64,000 nt of DNA, from NCBI RefSeq assembly GCF_009826935.1, contig NZ_WUMN01000002.1, positions 1-64,000 on the forward strand, read 5' to 3'. Position 1 is the first letter of the stretch. Every line of letters starts with the position of its first letter. A program made the position numbers and the translations under genes. The notes beneath the pieces were generated by a model. The model did not search any database. It worked only from the letters and a program-made list of their open reading frames with translations, and was not told the origin of the DNA. This stretch comes from Flavobacterium sp. Sd200 (GTDB taxonomy: Bacteria; Bacteroidota; Bacteroidia; Flavobacteriales; Flavobacteriaceae). Of this stretch, positions 26,626 through 35,385 are shown one piece after another.

Positions 26626-26940
26626 TTATGGAAGGAAAAATACCTCTTTAAGTGGTATGCTTACAGGAGAATTATCTGGGTTACTCTCCATAATATCTTT
26701 CATATAGGCCCACCATTTTTGCATTACAGGATGCGATGGCAGGTCATCCAGTTTCTCTTCATCACTTACAACCAATGTAGCAAAAAGGCTATTAGTGGTT
26801 TCATCAAGAAAAATATAATAATCGCTAACCCCGGTTTCGGCTAAAAGCTGTGCCAGCTCAGGCCAAATTTCATTATGCCGTTTTTTATATTCGGCTTCGA
26901 AGCCCTTATGCAGTTGCATTTTAGATGCTATTCTTTTCAT
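26626..26940 (-). CDS. rhaM: L-rhamnose mutarotase
   Basis: Interconverts alpha and beta anomers of L-rhamnose, feeding the isomerase. 104 residues, the usual RhaM length, small ferredoxin-like fold. Typical features: MQLHKGFEAEYKKRHNEIWPEL with the conserved His, DYYIFLDETTNSLFA, and HPVMQKWWAYMKDIM near the C terminus. It lies 16 bp downstream of the GH95 gene at the end of a long polysaccharide operon, about 12 kb from the other rhamnose catabolic genes, which ties rhamnose release to rhamnose use. Confidence 0.95.
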   Translation of the reverse strand: MKRIASKMQLHKGFEAEYKKRHNEIWPELAQLLAETGVSDYYIFLDETTNSLFATLVVSDEEKLDDLPSHPVMQKWWAYMKDIMESNPDNSPVSIPLKEVFFLP

Positions 26941-26956
26941 AATTTATTGGTTTATT

Positions 26957-29416
26957 TTATTTAGCAGGCAAAACTTTATAGGTTTTTCCCTTCATAGTTT
27001 CAAAAGTAATGGTATAGCCTATAGCTGTTTTTTTGCTTTTCGCTTTTACTCCTTTTACACTGAAAGGTTGTGCATTGCGAACAGTACATGTTCCACCTAT
27101 GTTAGAAGTAATAACAGCTTGTGTTAGTTTATTGCCATTCCACTCAATATCAACAGTAAAGTTGCCTTTGGCTACTATACCTTTAATTGCGCCCTCTTTC
27201 CACGCATCGGGCAAGGCAGGCAACAAATGTATTTCGTTATTCTGGCTTTGCATAAGCATTTCTATAACACCTGCCGTGCCTGCAAAATTGCCATCTATCT
27301 GAAAAGGAGGGTGTGCATCGAAAAGGTTTGGATAAGCACCCCCGTGTCCTTTAAAGGCGGGATCATTGTCTTTAGTCAAACGCAACTGGTTCCTGAATAA
27401 TGTATAGGCATGGTTGCCATCTAACAATCTTGCCCACATGTTTACCTTCCAGGCAAGGCTCCAGCCTGTGCCGTCATCTCCGCGCAATTCTAAAGTTTTT
27501 CTTGCGGCGTTGGCAAGCTCCGGAGTTTTTAAAGGCGATATAATGTTTGCAGGATGCAATGCGTATAAGTGGGAAGTATGCCTGTGATGTGGGTCTACAT
27601 CTTCAAAATCTTTGTACCATTCCTGCAATTGTCCCTTGCTGCCTATTTGGAACGGAAACAGTTTTTCATTAGCCTTTTGCAGTGTTTGCCTAAAATCTGC
27701 ATCGGTATTTAAAATTTCTGATGCCTGTATAGTATTAGCAAAAAGGTCTTTTATAATACCCATATCCATAGTTGTTGCTACAGACACTATACCTTTTTGT
27801 TTATCTCCATAATAGAAATCATTCTCCGGAGAGGTCGATGGCATAGTAACCAATCTCCCTTCTTTATCTTGTTGCAACCAGTCTAAGCTAAACTCAACCG
27901 CCCCTTTAAGTATAGGATAAATTTCTTTAAGATATTCTTTATCTCCGGTATATTGATAGTGTTCCCATAAATGCCTGCTAAGCCAGTTGGCTCCCATATA
28001 CCAGTTAGCCCATTTGGGGTCGCCTTTGCCAAGTTCTCCAACGGGATTGCTTGTAGCCCATATATCTGAGTTATGATGCACCACCCATCCCTTGGCATGA
28101 TAAAAACTTTTGGCTGTCTCTGCTCCGGTAACCGCAAGGTTTTTTATTAGCCCATCCAGCGGAAAGAACAGTTCCGACAGGTTAGCTGTTTCTACCGGCC
28201 AGTAGTTCATCTGCACATTGATGTTTGTAGTATAGTTGCTGCTCCAGGGTGCACGGAGTTTATTATTCCAAATGCCCTGCAGGTTCGCCGGTGCATCTTT
28301 AGTACGCGAAGATGATATTAATAAATAACGTCCATACTGAAAAAACAATGCTTCAAGCTGTGGGTCTTTTTGTCCGGCAGTATATTCTTCCAGTCTTTTA
28401 TCGGTAGTTATCGAAGATTTATCGATATCACCTTTGTTAAGGCTTAAAGATACCCTGTTAAAAAAATGCTGAAAATCTTTTGTGTGTTCTTTTAAAAGAT
28501 CGTCAAAGTTTTTACCATCGTTTTTTTGAATACCTACAAGTGCCAGTTGATGCTCATCTTTTCCTTCGCTATCGGGGCATTTATCAAAGCCATTAAAGCT
28601 CGTGGCAGCAGAGATTATCAACACAACATCTGTTGCATCTTTAATAACGATTCCTTTTTCCGTAGTAGTAACTGTACCGTCTTTAACTATAGGTTTTACA
28701 ATGAGTTCAAAGCGCATGCCACGACAGCCCGCAGCATCTTCATAAATAATAGGCTCCGGATTGTACTTTACATAGTTAGGATCGGCATGAGATGGAGCCT
28801 TACCTTTTAAAACCAGCATATTTTGCTGTACCGAATTTTTAAACGGCAATTGGCTGTTAGTGCCTACAGCTAATGAAAGTGCTTTGGGCTTATCAGCACT
28901 AAGCCTTACAACAATGGCTTCTCCCGGTGCCGATGCAAATATTTCGCGCTTATATTTTATACCATTAACAACAAAAGATGTAGTGGCAACCCCGTTGGCA
29001 ATATTCAGGTCACGATAGTATTGTGTTGGTGTGCTGTTACCAAACTCCTGTTTCAGGCTAAGGTCGCCCAACGGCAAATAGCTCTCGCTATACAGCCCCT
29101 GCATATTTTTAGTTAGCTCATATGCTTTTTTATAATCTCCAGCTTCAAGAGCAGCCCTGGTGAGTGCCAAAGATTCAAAAGCCGAAGGGTTGATATTTTT
29201 GGAAACAGGGCCGCCACTCCATAGTGTTGCCTCGTTTAACTGTATCAGTTCTTCGCCCGCACGACCAAAAACCATAGCCCCAAGCCTTCCGTTACCTACA
29301 GGAAGTGCTTCTGTCCATTCTACTGCAGGTTTATCATAATGAAGTTTGAGTTCCTGCTGGGAGTAAACAACAGAAAAACAAAAAAATAAAAAGAACGAGC
29401 TGTATATCTTCAGCAT
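26957..29416 (-). CDS. GH95 alpha-L-fucosidase / alpha-L-galactosidase, secreted
   Basis: 819 residues with a signal peptide (1-19). Inverting enzymes that remove terminal alpha-L-fucose or alpha-L-galactose. Architecture: N-terminal beta-sandwich (about 25-280, with EALPVGNGRLGAMVFG and NEATLWSGGP), (alpha/alpha)6 barrel (about 340-690) with TTNINVQMNYWPVETAN (the Asn pair), MPSTSPENDF (Glu) and QIDGNFAGTAG (Asp), and a C-terminal beta domain. All expected catalytic positions are present. In a pectin locus, fucose or L-galactose on RG-I/RG-II or xyloglucan chains are likely targets; the sequence alone does not separate them. 16 bp before rhaM. Confidence 0.92.
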   Translation of the reverse strand: MLKIYSSFFLFFCFSVVYSQQELKLHYDKPAVEWTEALPVGNGRLGAMVFGRAGEELIQLNEATLWSGGPVSKNINPSAFESLALTRAALEAGDYKKAYELTKNMQGLYSESYLPLGDLSLKQEFGNSTPTQYYRDLNIANGVATTSFVVNGIKYKREIFASAPGEAIVVRLSADKPKALSLAVGTNSQLPFKNSVQQNMLVLKGKAPSHADPNYVKYNPEPIIYEDAAGCRGMRFELIVKPIVKDGTVTTTEKGIVIKDATDVVLIISAATSFNGFDKCPDSEGKDEHQLALVGIQKNDGKNFDDLLKEHTKDFQHFFNRVSLSLNKGDIDKSSITTDKRLEEYTAGQKDPQLEALFFQYGRYLLISSSRTKDAPANLQGIWNNKLRAPWSSNYTTNINVQMNYWPVETANLSELFFPLDGLIKNLAVTGAETAKSFYHAKGWVVHHNSDIWATSNPVGELGKGDPKWANWYMGANWLSRHLWEHYQYTGDKEYLKEIYPILKGAVEFSLDWLQQDKEGRLVTMPSTSPENDFYYGDKQKGIVSVATTMDMGIIKDLFANTIQASEILNTDADFRQTLQKANEKLFPFQIGSKGQLQEWYKDFEDVDPHHRHTSHLYALHPANIISPLKTPELANAARKTLELRGDDGTGWSLAWKVNMWARLLDGNHAYTLFRNQLRLTKDNDPAFKGHGGAYPNLFDAHPPFQIDGNFAGTAGVIEMLMQSQNNEIHLLPALPDAWKEGAIKGIVAKGNFTVDIEWNGNKLTQAVITSNIGGTCTVRNAQPFSVKGVKAKSKKTAIGYTITFETMKGKTYKVLPAK

Positions 29417-29441
29417 AATAAGGTGATTTACAATTAAAAAA

Positions 29442-29477
29442 ATATTGGTAACTAAAAATTAATTCAATTACCAATAT
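29442..29477. promoter_or_regulatory. Inverted repeat upstream of GH95 gene
   Basis: ATATTGGTAA (29442-29451) and TTACCAATAT (29468-29477) form perfect 10-bp arms with a 16-nt spacer, 25 bases upstream of GH95. TTACCAAT also occurs upstream of the GH2 gene (49451-49458) and of the GH105 start at 53884. It may be an operator or an mRNA hairpin; no T tract follows. Confidence 0.35.
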
Positions 29478-29514
29478 ACTGCATTCTTAAAAATAAATAA
29501 CGAAATTTAAATTC

Positions 29515-30675
29515 CTATTTCAGTTTGTAAACCTCGCTTCCTGCCAGCAAAAAGCAACCAAGGCCATAATCTTCAAAATCAGGTTCTTTAGAAACTGATA
29601 GCGGCTGACCGTCTTTTGGCTCTTTACCTGTGCCCTGCACCCAGCCAAGGAAACCGTTTGGCTGTACACAGTCTTTTATCATGGCATCCCATGCCTTTAA
29701 AAGTACCGGAAGATAAGTATCCCTGTCTATAAGGTTGTTGTTTATACCATAGGCCATGCCATAAACGAACAGCGCAGTGCCTGTCATTTCTTTACCACCA
29801 AAATGTGTTGGATCATGAAGGCTTACATTCCATAAACCGTCTTCACGCTGAAGCGGAGGCAATGCCGAAAGCAGGTCTTTATAATCCTGTAAATATTCTT
29901 TATAATGTGGATCCGATTTTGGAGTAATATCCATAGTGCGCACAAGGGCAGCCACTACCCAACCGTCTCCACGGCTCCAGTAGCAATCCTGTCCATTAGG
30001 TTCTTTGTAAGGCGGATCAAAATCACCATCCCTCCACCAAAGTTTATCTTCCGGATTGTAAAGCCCATTAGCACCATGTTTATATTTTGTGTAGGCATAC
30101 ATTTGATAGTTGCGTTCAAAATATTTCGGATCATTATAGAGTACTCCCAACTTAGCATAGACAGGCATACACATTTGCAATGCATCGATCCAATCCCAAT
30201 CATCAATTTTGTCCGTAGCCATCATTCTGTCTATCGACTCTTTAATATCCTTAACTCTTTCCGGATTTTTCTTCCCGTCCATTACATACAGATCAATGTA
30301 CGTTTGCCCTGCACAATGGTTATCTGCATGGCGTGTTTGCACACCGCTGCGCAACCCCCATTTATGGCGCTCGCCCCACAGCACGGCATAATCATAATAT
30401 TCTTTCTTAGGGTCTACAGCATACATGGCCATAAGCCCTTCATAATATACAGCCCTTGTCCATAAATTACTGGTCCTTTCCTTGCCACCGCCAAAGGTAG
30501 GTGCTCCCGGGTCGGGCCATTTTTGCATAAAGTAAGCATTGGTTTTGCGCATTGCATCTAACACATCGGCCTTCGCCGGAATTTTCTTGTCAGACGCCAC
30601 CGCGCCCTTTTGAGAACCGCAGGCCGTTAAAAAAACACCTGCAATAAATAAACTTAATAGTGATTTGTATTTCAT
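29515..30675 (-). CDS. GH105-type unsaturated rhamnogalacturonyl/glucuronyl hydrolase, lipoprotein
   Basis: Start at ATG 30675 (MKYKSLLSLF; 386 residues) because it places a lipoprotein signal with lipobox LTAC at the N terminus; an ATG at 30729 would lie in the predicted 5' leader. The (alpha/alpha)6 barrel has GVQTRHADNHCAGQTYID, WDWIDALQMCMPVY (Asp at the family's catalytic position), WWRDGDFDPPYKEP, WSRGDGWVVAAL and EDYGLGCFLLAG. It hydrates and releases the unsaturated uronate left at the end of lyase products. Directed by an RCAGGAY operator-promoter 91-135 bases upstream; GH95 and rhaM follow. Confidence 0.88.
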   Translation of the reverse strand: MKYKSLLSLFIAGVFLTACGSQKGAVASDKKIPAKADVLDAMRKTNAYFMQKWPDPGAPTFGGGKERTSNLWTRAVYYEGLMAMYAVDPKKEYYDYAVLWGERHKWGLRSGVQTRHADNHCAGQTYIDLYVMDGKKNPERVKDIKESIDRMMATDKIDDWDWIDALQMCMPVYAKLGVLYNDPKYFERNYQMYAYTKYKHGANGLYNPEDKLWWRDGDFDPPYKEPNGQDCYWSRGDGWVVAALVRTMDITPKSDPHYKEYLQDYKDLLSALPPLQREDGLWNVSLHDPTHFGGKEMTGTALFVYGMAYGINNNLIDRDTYLPVLLKAWDAMIKDCVQPNGFLGWVQGTGKEPKDGQPLSVSKEPDFEDYGLGCFLLAGSEVYKLK

Positions 30676-30765
30676 ATTTAATTTGTGTTCAACATTAACC
30701 GTTAGTTCGCAAAAAATAAATGCCCTCAAACGGTAAAATTTTCAGCATTGATTTAAAAAGAATCC

Positions 30766-30810
30766 GAAAATTAGTAAATCTGTAATAAAAATTATCCTGC
30801 TGTGTCCTGC
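30766..30810 (-). promoter_or_regulatory. Operator-promoter of the GH105 lipoprotein gene
   Basis: Minus strand: GCAGGAC (30804-30810), ACA, GCAGGAT (30794-30800), 20 bases, then TAATTTTC (30766-30773; 7 of 8 to TAnnTTTG). Both half-sites fit RCAGGAY fully. It starts 6 bases after the upstream GH42 stop. Confidence 0.72.
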
Positions 30811-30816
30811 TATACC

Positions 30817-32889
30817 TTATTCTTCGGTAATAACAACACCCCAGGCAGGTATTTCCAAATTGTCGTTTTTATTGATGCTGCGCCCATCCAGCAGCGATTT
30901 AGCCTTACCGTAAGGGTAAGCAACCTGTTTAGGTTCGGCACTGTAATTAAACAGGTAATGTATTTTTTTACCTTTATCATTAGTGCCCTCCCTCAATATT
31001 ACAGGAAATGTGTATTGCCCGTTTAGCGGCAGCACCCCGGCCCTTTGTGCCGATTTTTTTACGATTTTGTAAAGCAACTCGTCCGACGGTACTGTGCCTA
31101 TATAAACCAGGTTACCTTTGCCATAGGCATTCTCGGTTACGGTAGCCCATTTGCCAAAGAACGGATGGTTTACAGTAGCCAATACCTTTGCCGTTTCGGG
31201 CACCAGGAATTCAAACCATGAATTAGCGGCAGCTTTGGTAACGCCAAATTCATTGTCCTTAAAGTCCAGTTTGTCTATGGTAGAGTATTCCTGATAGTAA
31301 AAGCCGCAGGCTTTGCGCAACGGCCCGGGTGCTTTCATGGCACGCACGGCATTATACTCATTGCAGTAGCCGCTTTTAAACAGCATTACCACCTCGCCCC
31401 CATCCTTTACAAACGCATCTATTTTTTGCAGCAGTGCATCTGTTGCCACATAAAGCGGCGGTATGATAAGCAGTTTGTACTGGCTGAAATCAGACATCAG
31501 GTCGCACGGAATAACATCTGCCTCAATGTTTTGGTCATACAGCGACTGATACAGTTTTTTTATAAACTCATAATGGTCGTCGTTAGAAAAAGGCATGAAA
31601 CCAATGCCATAGTAAGAATCGTGGCTAAACAGCAACGCGGCCTTATTTTGCTTTTTAAGGTTTACCAGTTTATCGCCTATTTTATTCAGTTCCTTTGAAG
31701 ATTTGGCAAATTCGTTATACACACGGTTAGGCTCCTGGTCGTGACCCAAAAGCCCGCTCCAGTAGGTTTCCTGCCCGTAATGAAGCGTTGCCCAATGCCA
31801 GTACTCTACCATATTAGCACCACTGGCCAAGTGACTGTACAGGTTTTGGCGCAATTGCCCATCATAAGGCGGGTAGTAACTTTTTAAATCCCAGCCTATA
31901 CCGTTGGCGTTGGTTTCAGTAATAAGGTAATTGCCTTTAGCAACGGTACGCATGTAATCGCCCGCATAGGCTATGTAGCGCCCATCCTGCTTATCCTGCA
32001 CTTTATTGTAAACATTTATGGCAGGATAGTCCATCTGTCTGAACGATTCCACATGGTCTATATCATAAAAGCGGGGCATAAAACAGTGCGTCATAAACTG
32101 GTCTTTGCGCTTGTATTCCTTAACAATATCTGCCTGCCAGTTTAAAAAATCGGCAAGTGCCTTACGGTTCCAGCGTTCCCATTCCAGTTTATAACTTGGG
32201 TTGGTTACGCCGTCGCGCTCATAAAACTCATCCCAGGTATTAATATTCATACCCCAATAGTTTAAGCCCCATTCTTTGTTAAGCAGTTTCAGGTCGCCCT
32301 TAAATTTATCTTTCACATAAGCTTTGTAGCCCTCAAAATAGTCTTTATTATTTACCCCGCGCGCTATAAGCTCATTATCTAACTGAAAGCCTATAACATT
32401 AGGATTTTTGGCATATCGCTCCATTAGTTTGCGAATTATGCGCTCGCAGAAAAAGCGGTACTTTGCGTTGTAAAAGTCCATATTCTGGCGTATACCGTAG
32501 TAGCTCTTCTCTCCTTCGACCTTTACCGAAAGCACTTCCGGGTAGGCCTTTGCCATCCATGCCGGGATACTGTAAGTGGGCGTGCCGAAAATTACTTTTA
32601 TGCCCGCCTTTTCAAACTTGTTTACAATACGGTCCATCCATTCAAATTGGAAGTTCCCCTCACTGGATTCAAAAATCCCCCATGATGATTCGCCAATGCG
32701 CACCACGCTTACACCGCTTTCTTTCATCATCTCCACATCTTTGTCAAGGCGGTCTGTGGGAGTGTATTCGCTGTAGTATGCCGCACCATATAGCGGTTTG
32801 TCAAACTTATATTGTGCGTTAGAGGGTAACGCCCAAAGCAAGGAAATCAAAACGGCTACTACCTTATACCTTTTAATAATGCTTTTCAT
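30817..32889 (-). CDS. GH42 beta-galactosidase, secreted
   Basis: Start at ATG 32889 (MKSIIKRYKVV; 690 residues), which begins a clean signal peptide ending in NAQ; the longer frame from 32982 overlaps the upstream gene. TIM-barrel domain (about 25-400) with YGAAYYSEYTP, VRIGESSWGIFE, PTYSIPAWM, IGFQLDNELIARG (acid/base Glu) and a candidate nucleophile region ITETNANGIGWD; then the GH42 trimerisation-like domain and a C-terminal beta domain. Releases beta-galactose, probably from galactan side chains. It lies 10 bp after a GH43 gene. Confidence 0.88.
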   Translation of the reverse strand: MKSIIKRYKVVAVLISLLWALPSNAQYKFDKPLYGAAYYSEYTPTDRLDKDVEMMKESGVSVVRIGESSWGIFESSEGNFQFEWMDRIVNKFEKAGIKVIFGTPTYSIPAWMAKAYPEVLSVKVEGEKSYYGIRQNMDFYNAKYRFFCERIIRKLMERYAKNPNVIGFQLDNELIARGVNNKDYFEGYKAYVKDKFKGDLKLLNKEWGLNYWGMNINTWDEFYERDGVTNPSYKLEWERWNRKALADFLNWQADIVKEYKRKDQFMTHCFMPRFYDIDHVESFRQMDYPAINVYNKVQDKQDGRYIAYAGDYMRTVAKGNYLITETNANGIGWDLKSYYPPYDGQLRQNLYSHLASGANMVEYWHWATLHYGQETYWSGLLGHDQEPNRVYNEFAKSSKELNKIGDKLVNLKKQNKAALLFSHDSYYGIGFMPFSNDDHYEFIKKLYQSLYDQNIEADVIPCDLMSDFSQYKLLIIPPLYVATDALLQKIDAFVKDGGEVVMLFKSGYCNEYNAVRAMKAPGPLRKACGFYYQEYSTIDKLDFKDNEFGVTKAAANSWFEFLVPETAKVLATVNHPFFGKWATVTENAYGKGNLVYIGTVPSDELLYKIVKKSAQRAGVLPLNGQYTFPVILREGTNDKGKKIHYLFNYSAEPKQVAYPYGKAKSLLDGRSINKNDNLEIPAWGVVITEE

Positions 32890-32899
32890 AAAATTGCAT

Positions 32900-34534
32900 T
32901 TATAATGTTTTATACTCAAACCAGTCGAAAGCAGCACCGTTGCTGCTCTTAGCACTGTTAGCCGTGGCATACATGCCCACACCTGTGCCGTTAAATTTAT
33001 TTACAGGGCTATCAGAGAGCACGTTTATATCCTGCACACCCCCAACAGGCTGCATCGAATTTTCTGAACTCCCCGCACTGAAACTCAGTTTTAAACCATC
33101 GGCAACAACACCTAAATAAACATCTGAACCCGTATGTGGCATTTTTGCCACAATTTCTTTCTTGCCGTTATCTTTCTTAATCAGCACAATACCTGCTTTT
33201 TCTTTGAGCAACATATAGTAGCTTTCAGAATTGCGGTAAAGGATTATGCCTGCCTGCTCATTACCCTTTTTTGTACTAAAATTTAGTTTAGTTATCGCAC
33301 TAAAATTATGATGTTTAATTTTTTGGATGATGAGAGAAGGACTGACTAAACTGTCGGCAGTTTCAGGCTTAAGCTTAAGCATTAAACTACCTTTAGAAAA
33401 CTCATAGTTATTTTCTTTAGGTGTGCGTATAAAATACCATTTTAAACCAAGTACTTTACCCTCAAAATCATCCCTGCCAAGTACTGGTTTTACCGGTGTC
33501 CAAGACAGGTTTGGGCGTTCCTGTTCGTTCAATACCCGGCCATATCCGGGATTAAAAACGGGCGTACCCTCTTCAAAAGCTACTTTACACAAAAAGGTTT
33601 CCCGCGAAAGCGGTGTTTCTTTCCCGACCAGCCTCTTGCCCAGTGCAACACCCCACCAGTCTCCGTTTTGCGTCTGCACAATATCGGCATGCCCTACGGC
33701 CTGTATAGGATATTCTTTGCCCAGTTGCCTGTGCGACAACACCGGGTTTATTTTATCGGATGTATAGGTGCCCATTACTGTTTCAGAATGGTGCGCCGTT
33801 ACCGAATGGTAGGTATCTGTACCTCCTTCGGCAGTAAGCAACAGGTATTTGTCTTTTATTTTATACAGATGCGGAGACTCTGTATAGCTGGCATTATTGG
33901 CATGCCCATAGGTAAGGATTTTTCTTTCGCCCACCAATTTCTTTTGAGACAGGTCGAGTTCCTGTCCCCATATGGCACACTGACCGGGCCACGACTTTTT
34001 AAAGTCCCAGGTATTACCTGTATAGTAGCATTTACCATCAGTATCCCAAAACAATGAGGGGTCTATGCCCGGTGCATCTTTAAGCCACACAGGGTCAGAC
34101 CATGGGCCGGCAGGGTCTTTAGCCGTAATATAAAAATTGCCCCCGCAACCGGAACAGGTTGTTATAAGGTAAAAAAGTCCGTCGTGGTGCCTTATGGTAA
34201 CCGCCCAAATGCCGTCTTTATCTTTAAGACCTGTGAAATCTGCCTGGCTGCTGCGGGTAATCCCATGGCCTATAAGCTCCCAGTTTACAAGGTCTTTGCT
34301 ATGATAAACCGGTATGCCCGGAAACCACACAAAAGACGATGTTACCAAATAATAATCATCTCCCACCCTGCATACGGAAGGGTCAGGATTAAAACCGGGA
34401 AGCACGGGATTTTGAAAATTCTTAGGGGGTTCCTGCGCTGTTGCGCAAAAAAATACAAACAAGGCAAACACAAAAACACATATGTGTTTATTGCACTTTA
34501 AGCTGTTAGCAGACCTGTTTGTATTGTTGCGCAT
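32900..34534 (-). CDS. GH43 beta-xylosidase / alpha-L-arabinofuranosidase-like enzyme, secreted
   Basis: 544 residues with a signal peptide (about 1-33, ending ATAQ). The propeller domain (about 38-330) starts NPVLPGFNPDPSVCRV (base Asp) and has SSFVWFPGIPVYHSKDL, GIDPSLFWDTDGKCYYTG and YTESPHLYKIKDKYLL (acid Glu). A C-terminal concanavalin-like module (about 345-540) follows, as in the larger GH43 beta-xylosidase and arabinofuranosidase group. Arabinose removal from RG-I side chains is the likely role. Spaced 16 bp after the esterase and 10 bp before GH42, so it is in the PL11-led operon. Confidence 0.9.
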   Translation of the reverse strand: MRNNTNRSANSLKCNKHICVFVFALFVFFCATAQEPPKNFQNPVLPGFNPDPSVCRVGDDYYLVTSSFVWFPGIPVYHSKDLVNWELIGHGITRSSQADFTGLKDKDGIWAVTIRHHDGLFYLITTCSGCGGNFYITAKDPAGPWSDPVWLKDAPGIDPSLFWDTDGKCYYTGNTWDFKKSWPGQCAIWGQELDLSQKKLVGERKILTYGHANNASYTESPHLYKIKDKYLLLTAEGGTDTYHSVTAHHSETVMGTYTSDKINPVLSHRQLGKEYPIQAVGHADIVQTQNGDWWGVALGKRLVGKETPLSRETFLCKVAFEEGTPVFNPGYGRVLNEQERPNLSWTPVKPVLGRDDFEGKVLGLKWYFIRTPKENNYEFSKGSLMLKLKPETADSLVSPSLIIQKIKHHNFSAITKLNFSTKKGNEQAGIILYRNSESYYMLLKEKAGIVLIKKDNGKKEIVAKMPHTGSDVYLGVVADGLKLSFSAGSSENSMQPVGGVQDINVLSDSPVNKFNGTGVGMYATANSAKSSNGAAFDWFEYKTL

Positions 34535-34550
34535 TCTTTAATAACCCCAA

Positions 34551-35336
34551 TTATTTTTTAAGATACTTATCCAATCCCGCAACCTTATCTTTTTTAATGG
34601 CACCGGCAATTATCTTAGCATTAAGCAATGCGCCCGGGCCATTAGTATGCGTATGGTCTTTAGGGAAATATTTTTTTGTGGCTGCCTCGCCTATTTTTTC
34701 ATATTCGGCTATCACAAGGTCGTTTAACGGAATGAAAGATGCTCCCGTTTTTGTAGCTACCTCTTTAGCCCAGACGGCATACTTATCTTTTTTCATCTTA
34801 CCCTTATCATCAAAATCAGAGCGCGGTATAGGCGAACAGATAACAACCGTGGCACCTTTTGCTTTGGCCTCTTTTACATACTTCGTCATGTACCAGCCAT
34901 AAGTGTGCACCACCTCTTTTACTTTGCGTATGGGATTGTATATCTCTGTGCTATCGGTACCCGTACCCTGAATGGTTCCGCGTGCGCGGGCTTCATCATC
35001 CAGTGGGCCGCCATCATTATGGCCAAACTGTATCATTACATAATCGCCTTTTTTAAGCGTTTGCAATACCTTTTCCCAACGCCCTTCCGTTAAAAAAGTG
35101 CGGCTGCTGCGCCCACCCATGGCATGGTTTTGAATGTCTATCTTTAAGGTATCTAAAAAACTGCCCATATGGCTGCCCCAACCCCAAAGCGAATCAGAGC
35201 CTTTGCCCGAACCATTCTTTACTGTAGAGTCGCCAATGATGTATAATGTGGGTTTGGTTTTCTGCGCCACAAATGACATTCCTGTTATCGCGACAAATGT
35301 TAATGCTATTATGGCAAAGATGTTTTTTAATCTCAT
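34551..35336 (-). CDS. Rhamnogalacturonan acetylesterase, SGNH/CE12 type
   Basis: 261 residues with a signal peptide. SGNH hydrolase blocks are complete: IIGDSTVKNGSG (nucleophile Ser), MGGRSSRTF (Gly), IQFGHNDGG (Asn), and DHTHTN near the C terminus (catalytic Asp and His). It removes acetyl groups from galacturonate in RG-I so that the lyase can act. It lies 49 bp downstream of the PL11 gene, an apt pairing. First of three CE12-like esterases in the window. Confidence 0.93.
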   Translation of the reverse strand: MRLKNIFAIIALTFVAITGMSFVAQKTKPTLYIIGDSTVKNGSGKGSDSLWGWGSHMGSFLDTLKIDIQNHAMGGRSSRTFLTEGRWEKVLQTLKKGDYVMIQFGHNDGGPLDDEARARGTIQGTGTDSTEIYNPIRKVKEVVHTYGWYMTKYVKEAKAKGATVVICSPIPRSDFDDKGKMKKDKYAVWAKEVATKTGASFIPLNDLVIAEYEKIGEAATKKYFPKDHTHTNGPGALLNAKIIAGAIKKDKVAGLDKYLKK

Positions 35337-35385
35337 ATTTATTGCTATTAATCCTTTTTCTCTTTACGACTTTTAAACTTTCTGC

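Noticed and set aside
26722-26728. ACAGGAT within rhaM
   Set aside because: It is in coding sequence, on the strand away from any gene start, and has no second half-site at 10 bp.
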